NCBI GenBank assembly: GCA_030159075.1
Contig: BROG01000648.1
Span: forward strand, 358,986-422,985
DNA: 64,000 nt
Origin: Atrina japonica
Lineage: Eukaryota > Mollusca > Bivalvia > Pterioida > Pinnidae
Reading direction: 5' to 3'
The first letter of the stretch is position 1, and each line of letters starts with the position of its first letter. The notes beneath the pieces are model-generated. The model was not told the DNA's origin and did no database searches. It saw only the letters and a list, made by a program, of their open reading frames with translations. Shown in pieces: positions 52,201 through 58,200 of this stretch. The position numbers and the translations under genes were made by a program.

Positions 52201-55200
52201 TGCTAATACGGAACCAAAAAAATATGATTGTCCACATATTGATATCAATGATGGCACTTCCTTTAGGTAGGTCTTCTTCTGATCTTTTGACAGACTTTCC
52301 TGTTAACAAAAAGTGCATTATGTTACTACATATGTACTGTAAATCTGGAAATTTTGGATACACAAAATAATTTTATTTTCGGCAATACACAAGTTCTACA
52401 TTTATTTGTTAGATAATATTTTTGCGGTTTTGTATGACCATTTCATCATACTATTATCATACAGCTTTACAAGATAATTTTATTTTCGGTGATACACGAG
52501 TTCTACATTTATTTGCGAGATAATATTTTATGTACAATTTAATGGTCATTACGTGTGTGCATGTATATTTTCTAACTCGTCTTCCCACCAAATGTAAACA
52601 ATAATGGCCTCATGTGCAATCATTTCTTATTCAAATGAATTTGAATTGCAAGTTTGTTTTTGAAACATTCCTTTATCTCAGCACTCTGCTGTAAAGCTGA
52701 CGCTGTGTTTTTGGTATGTGACCTTCAACTGAAAAGGACAGTGGGGCAGTCTTTGACGTTGGTAAAGTTTTGGAAAAAGTGTTACATACACAAAGACACA
52801 GTAGTTTGTGATTAGACACCTGTCTTTGAGTTTGAATAATTGTTTGACATAATTTAGGTTAAGTAATGACGAGTATTGAGAACACTGTAGCGTTTTAATG
52901 ACATAAAGAATTGCTCAGTAGCATATTAGTAAAGCACAGTGTACCAAGTGGGCCTTATTCGCTCTGCCATAGTTGAGAAAAATGATAATGTTACCTGAAA
53001 AAACACCTGGAATCTACTCAAGTTTAACATTTGTTTGACCTATATCCTCCCTTAACAATCCAGGTCAACACTCATTCTATAACAGTTGTTTAACCTATAT
53101 CCTCCTCTAACAATCCAGTAGAGGTCAACACTCATTTAACCTATACCCTTCTCTAACAATCCAGTAGAGGTCTACACTCATTCTATAACAGTTGTTTAAC
53201 CTATATCCTCCTCTAACAATCCAGTAGAGGTCAACACACTCATTCTCTATCCAGTAGAGGTCAAAACACTCATTCTGTTGTTTAACCTATACCCTCCTCT
53301 AACAATCCAGTAGAGGTCAACACTCATTCTATAACAGTTGTTTTAACCTATATCCCTCCTCTAACAATCCAGTAGAGGTCAGGTCATTCTAACAGTTGTT
53401 TTACCATTCCTATAACAGTTGTTTAACCTATACCCTCCTCTAACAATCCAGTAGAGGTCAACACTCATTCTATAACAGTTGTTTTACCTATACCCTCCTC
53501 TAACAATCCAGTAGATTCTATAACAGGTTTAACCTATACCCTCCTCTAACACTCATTCTATAACAGTTGTTTAACCTATATCCCTCCTCTAACAATCCAG
53601 TAGAGGTCAACACTCATTCTATAAACAGTTTGTTTTAACCCTATAGTAGAGGTCCACTCTATAACAGTTGTTTAACCTATATCCTCCTCTAACAATCCAG
53701 TAGAGGTCAACACTCATTCTATAACAGTTGTTTAACCTATACCCTCCTCTAACAATCCAGTAGAGGTCAACACTCATTCTATAACAGTTGTTTAACCTAT
53801 ACCCTCCTCTAACAATCCAGTAGAGGTCAACACTCATTCTATAACAGTTGTTTATACCCTCCTCTAACAATCCAGTAGAGGTATCACTATAACCCTATAC
53901 CCTCTAACATTCCAGTAGAGGTCAACACTCTTTCTATAACAGTTGTTTAACCTACTCCCTCCCCTAACAATCCAGTAGAGGTCAACACTCATTCTATAAC
54001 AGTTTAACATTTGTTTAACATACACACTCCCCTAACAATCCAGTGGAGGTCTACACTCATTCTATAACAGTTTAACATTTGTTTAACCTATACCCTCCTT
54101 TAACTATCCAGTAGAGATCTACACTCATTCTATAAGTTTAACATTTGTTTAACCTACACAATCCCCTAACAATCCAGTGGAGGTCTACTATCATTCTATA
54201 ATAGTTGTAACCAGAAAGTCTATGGTTTTTGTAAGATTACTTACTTCATTTTTCTTTCCATCAAAGACGTCAAACACTAATGCCGTCAAACGCAGTGTTA
54301 GAATACAATGAGGTATTACCCAGGAAATGACATATTTTGATGACAGGGAATTCTCTATGTATCCTATTAACAGGTAGACCTGAAACAAATTAATACCATT
54401 GTTGTCATCACCAAATCTCAAAAAGAACTAAAAAAGAACTAAACTGAAGTGTATCCATTTGATGTCTAATTCAAAAGTGAAGCTTGAATTACTCAGATAA
54501 AGATTGTTGTAGTTTTATTTTCCTATGCATAAACATGCAATGTAGTTAGACGCTGCCCAGTCCCATTTGCAACCATTTTTAAGACTGGGCGTAGTACGAT
54601 GGTATCCATAAATGTCCGTGTGTCCATATTCTCTTCTCTTTTCGTCTAGTCCACATCAATTTTGTCATGTAAATCTGGGTCTGTGAGATGTTTAAATGCT
54701 GTATGTGACACAACGTTATGTTCAAGCATATTGATATATACAATTAATACCACAATGTGTACATATTGACAAGGTGGTCAACTTTCGAGAAAGTTTTGTG
54801 ATTTCTTTGAATCCTAGTTAGTTTGATAGCAAATAACATGATTAAATTAAAATGGATAATTTGAAGATGTATTTTTTTCGGTGACGTCAATTTGTGACTT
54901 ATAATTATCAAGAGAGTATATAATACATGTAATTAATTTTTAAACTGAGTCTTTTCTACTGGAATACCATTCCGTTACCTTGATAAACATTTCCAAGAGT
55001 TGAAATGAATATTTCCAGGTGCCTATGTAACTACACAAAGTGCTGATTTACATTTTTCCAAGAGCTGTCCTGGCTCAGTCGGTAGCACGCTCGAATCTGA
55101 GGTCGAGTCCCGCCGGCGACAGGTTGATTTCTTGTCTTTCGGATGAGACAGTAAAAACTGGAGGTCCCGTATCACAGTAGGTGTCGGCACGTTAAAGAAC

Positions 55201-58200
55201 TCTCACTGCTCAATGGCCGTAAGTGCTGAGCATAGGCCAAAATTTGAAGTCCTTCACCAGCATTTGGTGACGTCTCCATATGAGTGAAATATTCTTGAGT
55301 GGTGGGACGTTAAACAACAATAAACAAACAAAAACATTTTTCCAAAGTGCCAAAACCACTCGGGGTAGGGGGGGGGGGGGGGTTCTCGTAAGTCTCGTCA
55401 TGTGGTGTTACATTGCTGAAACCAGCCATAGAATACTCCAAAGAGAACAAGATAAATTAAAACAACTCACATCTTTTCAACAAAATGGATGGGGAATTGG
55501 CAATGGTTGCTACATGTACATGTAGATTCAAGAGACATATTGCATGCAACACGATAAAAGTGATATAGAAAGAGACATTGAATTTGAATAAAATAAATTT
55601 GGTTTATTTTTTTTTTTTACTTATTGGTATGAAAGCATATGAAGAAATAACTGGGCTCCTGAATTTCAACCTGGGCCCCTACATAATTTCATAATTTTTT
55701 CTAGGGGCCCAGCTGGCCCATGGATCCTGCAGCCAATTTTACTTACTGTTTAACACTTATATACAAATATATATATTGACTTGATTACAGATTGACCTGT
55801 GAAACATAAGTTTGACAAATCAATGGTTTACGACTGATGAAAACAAATTATAAACAAAATATTAACAAGAAGGTATTAACTCTATACCTGAACTGTGTTG
55901 TATCTTACAAATATATAGGAATCTCAAATTTACAAATTATCTTAACACTCCTTAGGAGTGTAGGAGATTTAAAAATGAATGAAAATGACAAAGATGGAAA
56001 AGATGTCAAAAACATGTTAAAAATTAGTTTTCCAAAATTACTACACTTTAATCATGCATCCATGTAGATCACTCAGATACAATTAGTTTTTCAATCCATA
56101 CAGCAGATCTGGAGAAGATTTTTAATGAGGAGTACCCATCGAGGCCTCTTTTGCCCCACCTTGGATCCACCCCTGGGCCGATCTGGCTGACAATAACAAA
56201 CTTGGTAGAGGACCTTGAGTACTAACTTCCTGTAAAGTTTCATCAAAATTCTTTTAGTGGTTTTGGAGAAGAAGTCAAAAATGTGGAAAATTACCCCCTT
56301 CCCCCTTCATTTTTGCAGTCTTAAAAAATTAATAAAAACTTCAAAAAATTAAATTTCATCAAATTTCTTTCAGGAAAGCATTAATCTACCAAACCACAGG
56401 TAAAACACATATAATAAATGCATCATAATGAATAATAGGGGAGAAAATCAAAGAAATCATAAAAAAAAAATGAATGAAAATTACAAAGTAAAAAAAGAAG
56501 TCAAAAATGCGTCAAATATCTATTTTCCGATTTCAACTAAATAAACAAACTTGAATCATACATCTATGTAGATCACTCAGATACAGTTAGTATTTCAATT
56601 CATGCAGAAATTCTGGAAGAGAAGATTTTTAAAGAGGGGTACCCCTGGGGCCTCTTTTGCCCCACCCTGGATTGATCTGGCCAAAATGAAGAAACTTGGT
56701 AGAGGACCTTGAGTAATTGCTTCCAATAAAGTTTCATGAAAATCCCTTCAGCAGTTTTGGAGGAGAAGTCAAAAATGTGAAAAGTTTACGGACAGACAAA
56801 CGACAGAGAAAAAGTGAAAAGCTCACTTGAACCTCCCTATTTATGGGGGAGACTTGGCAAGTATGTAAACATACATTGTATATACATTTATTAGGTATCT
56901 ATCATTATAACACTAAATTCATGAATTATAAAGTTGAATAAAATATTGGTTTTTTTTGCAGTCAACCAGATTTTTACGGCTGCCAAACAAAATTTCAGTG
57001 GCACTTTGTTCAAAATGTTACGGTTGAGGCCTGCTAGTAACAGTCAGTTTGTTGATTTTTATTTAAAGAATCAATTATTCTGGGTTTTTTTTTTACTAAC
57101 AGCCATTTTTCAAAATAATATTTCTCTTTGTGAAACCCAAAGATATTAGTCTGGCCAGTTCCGATGAGCAATGTCATGGTGCAATTTTTTTATTCTTCCT
57201 CTCTTCAGAATTTGAAAAATGTGGGTTTTTTTCAAATCAAGAAAAAAAATCATCAAAACTTATAATATAAGTGGAAAAACCCTGTTTTAAAACAGATGGT
57301 AGTAACTCAAAACAGATGGTAGTATCTCAAAACAGATGGTATCTCAAGATATGGCAGTATCTCATAACAGATGATATCTCAACATATGGCAGTATCTCAT
57401 AACAGATGGTATCTCAAGACATATTTCAAGGCAGGTAGTATCTCTAGACATGGTGGTACTATAATACATATTTAAAGACAGGTGGTATCTTAAAAATCGA
57501 TGGTATCTCAAGACAGATGGTGTCTGAAACCATGGTGGTACTATAAAACATATTTAAAGACAGGTGGTATCTTAAATATCGATGATATCTAAAGACAGAT
57601 GGTGTCTCAAAACATGGTGGTTTCTCAAAACAGATGATATTACAAGGCAGGTGGATTTTCAGAGATGAGTTTTCATCTCTTGTTTGCAAAGATCTATGTC
57701 TACCTGTAGATGGAGGGTAAAATAATAAATGCAAAATGGCTTGTATTTCCCCCAAAATATGAAAAAATTCTCAATTTGGAATTTCAAAATAAAAATGAAA
57801 TATTTTCAAACAAATACCTCAAATTAAGTTGTTGTTTTTAGTAAAAATGTTGTATATTTCCCCAATTTTCCAGACCTGGACCCAGAATTTTAGAGGTAGG
57901 AAAATCCCTGTTAATATGATGCTTTCCCTGTGATATACTTTTGACTTTTGATACTTACTGTGTTAAATAGAAATGCAAATGCCACTGAAAATCTGGTGCC
58001 GCCAGCAAACTTTAGTAGCGCATAGATCACAAGAATGTTGACCAAGGAATGGAAAACTTTAAAACCTGGAAAATAATACTCTTATGTTAATGCTTATTAT
58101 GCACACAGATTTTCCTTCAACTCATAACATGTTAAAACAGGTAGGTAGGAGTACAATTACTTGGCTGGTCGCAAAATGGATATGTTCCAGACAATTGACG

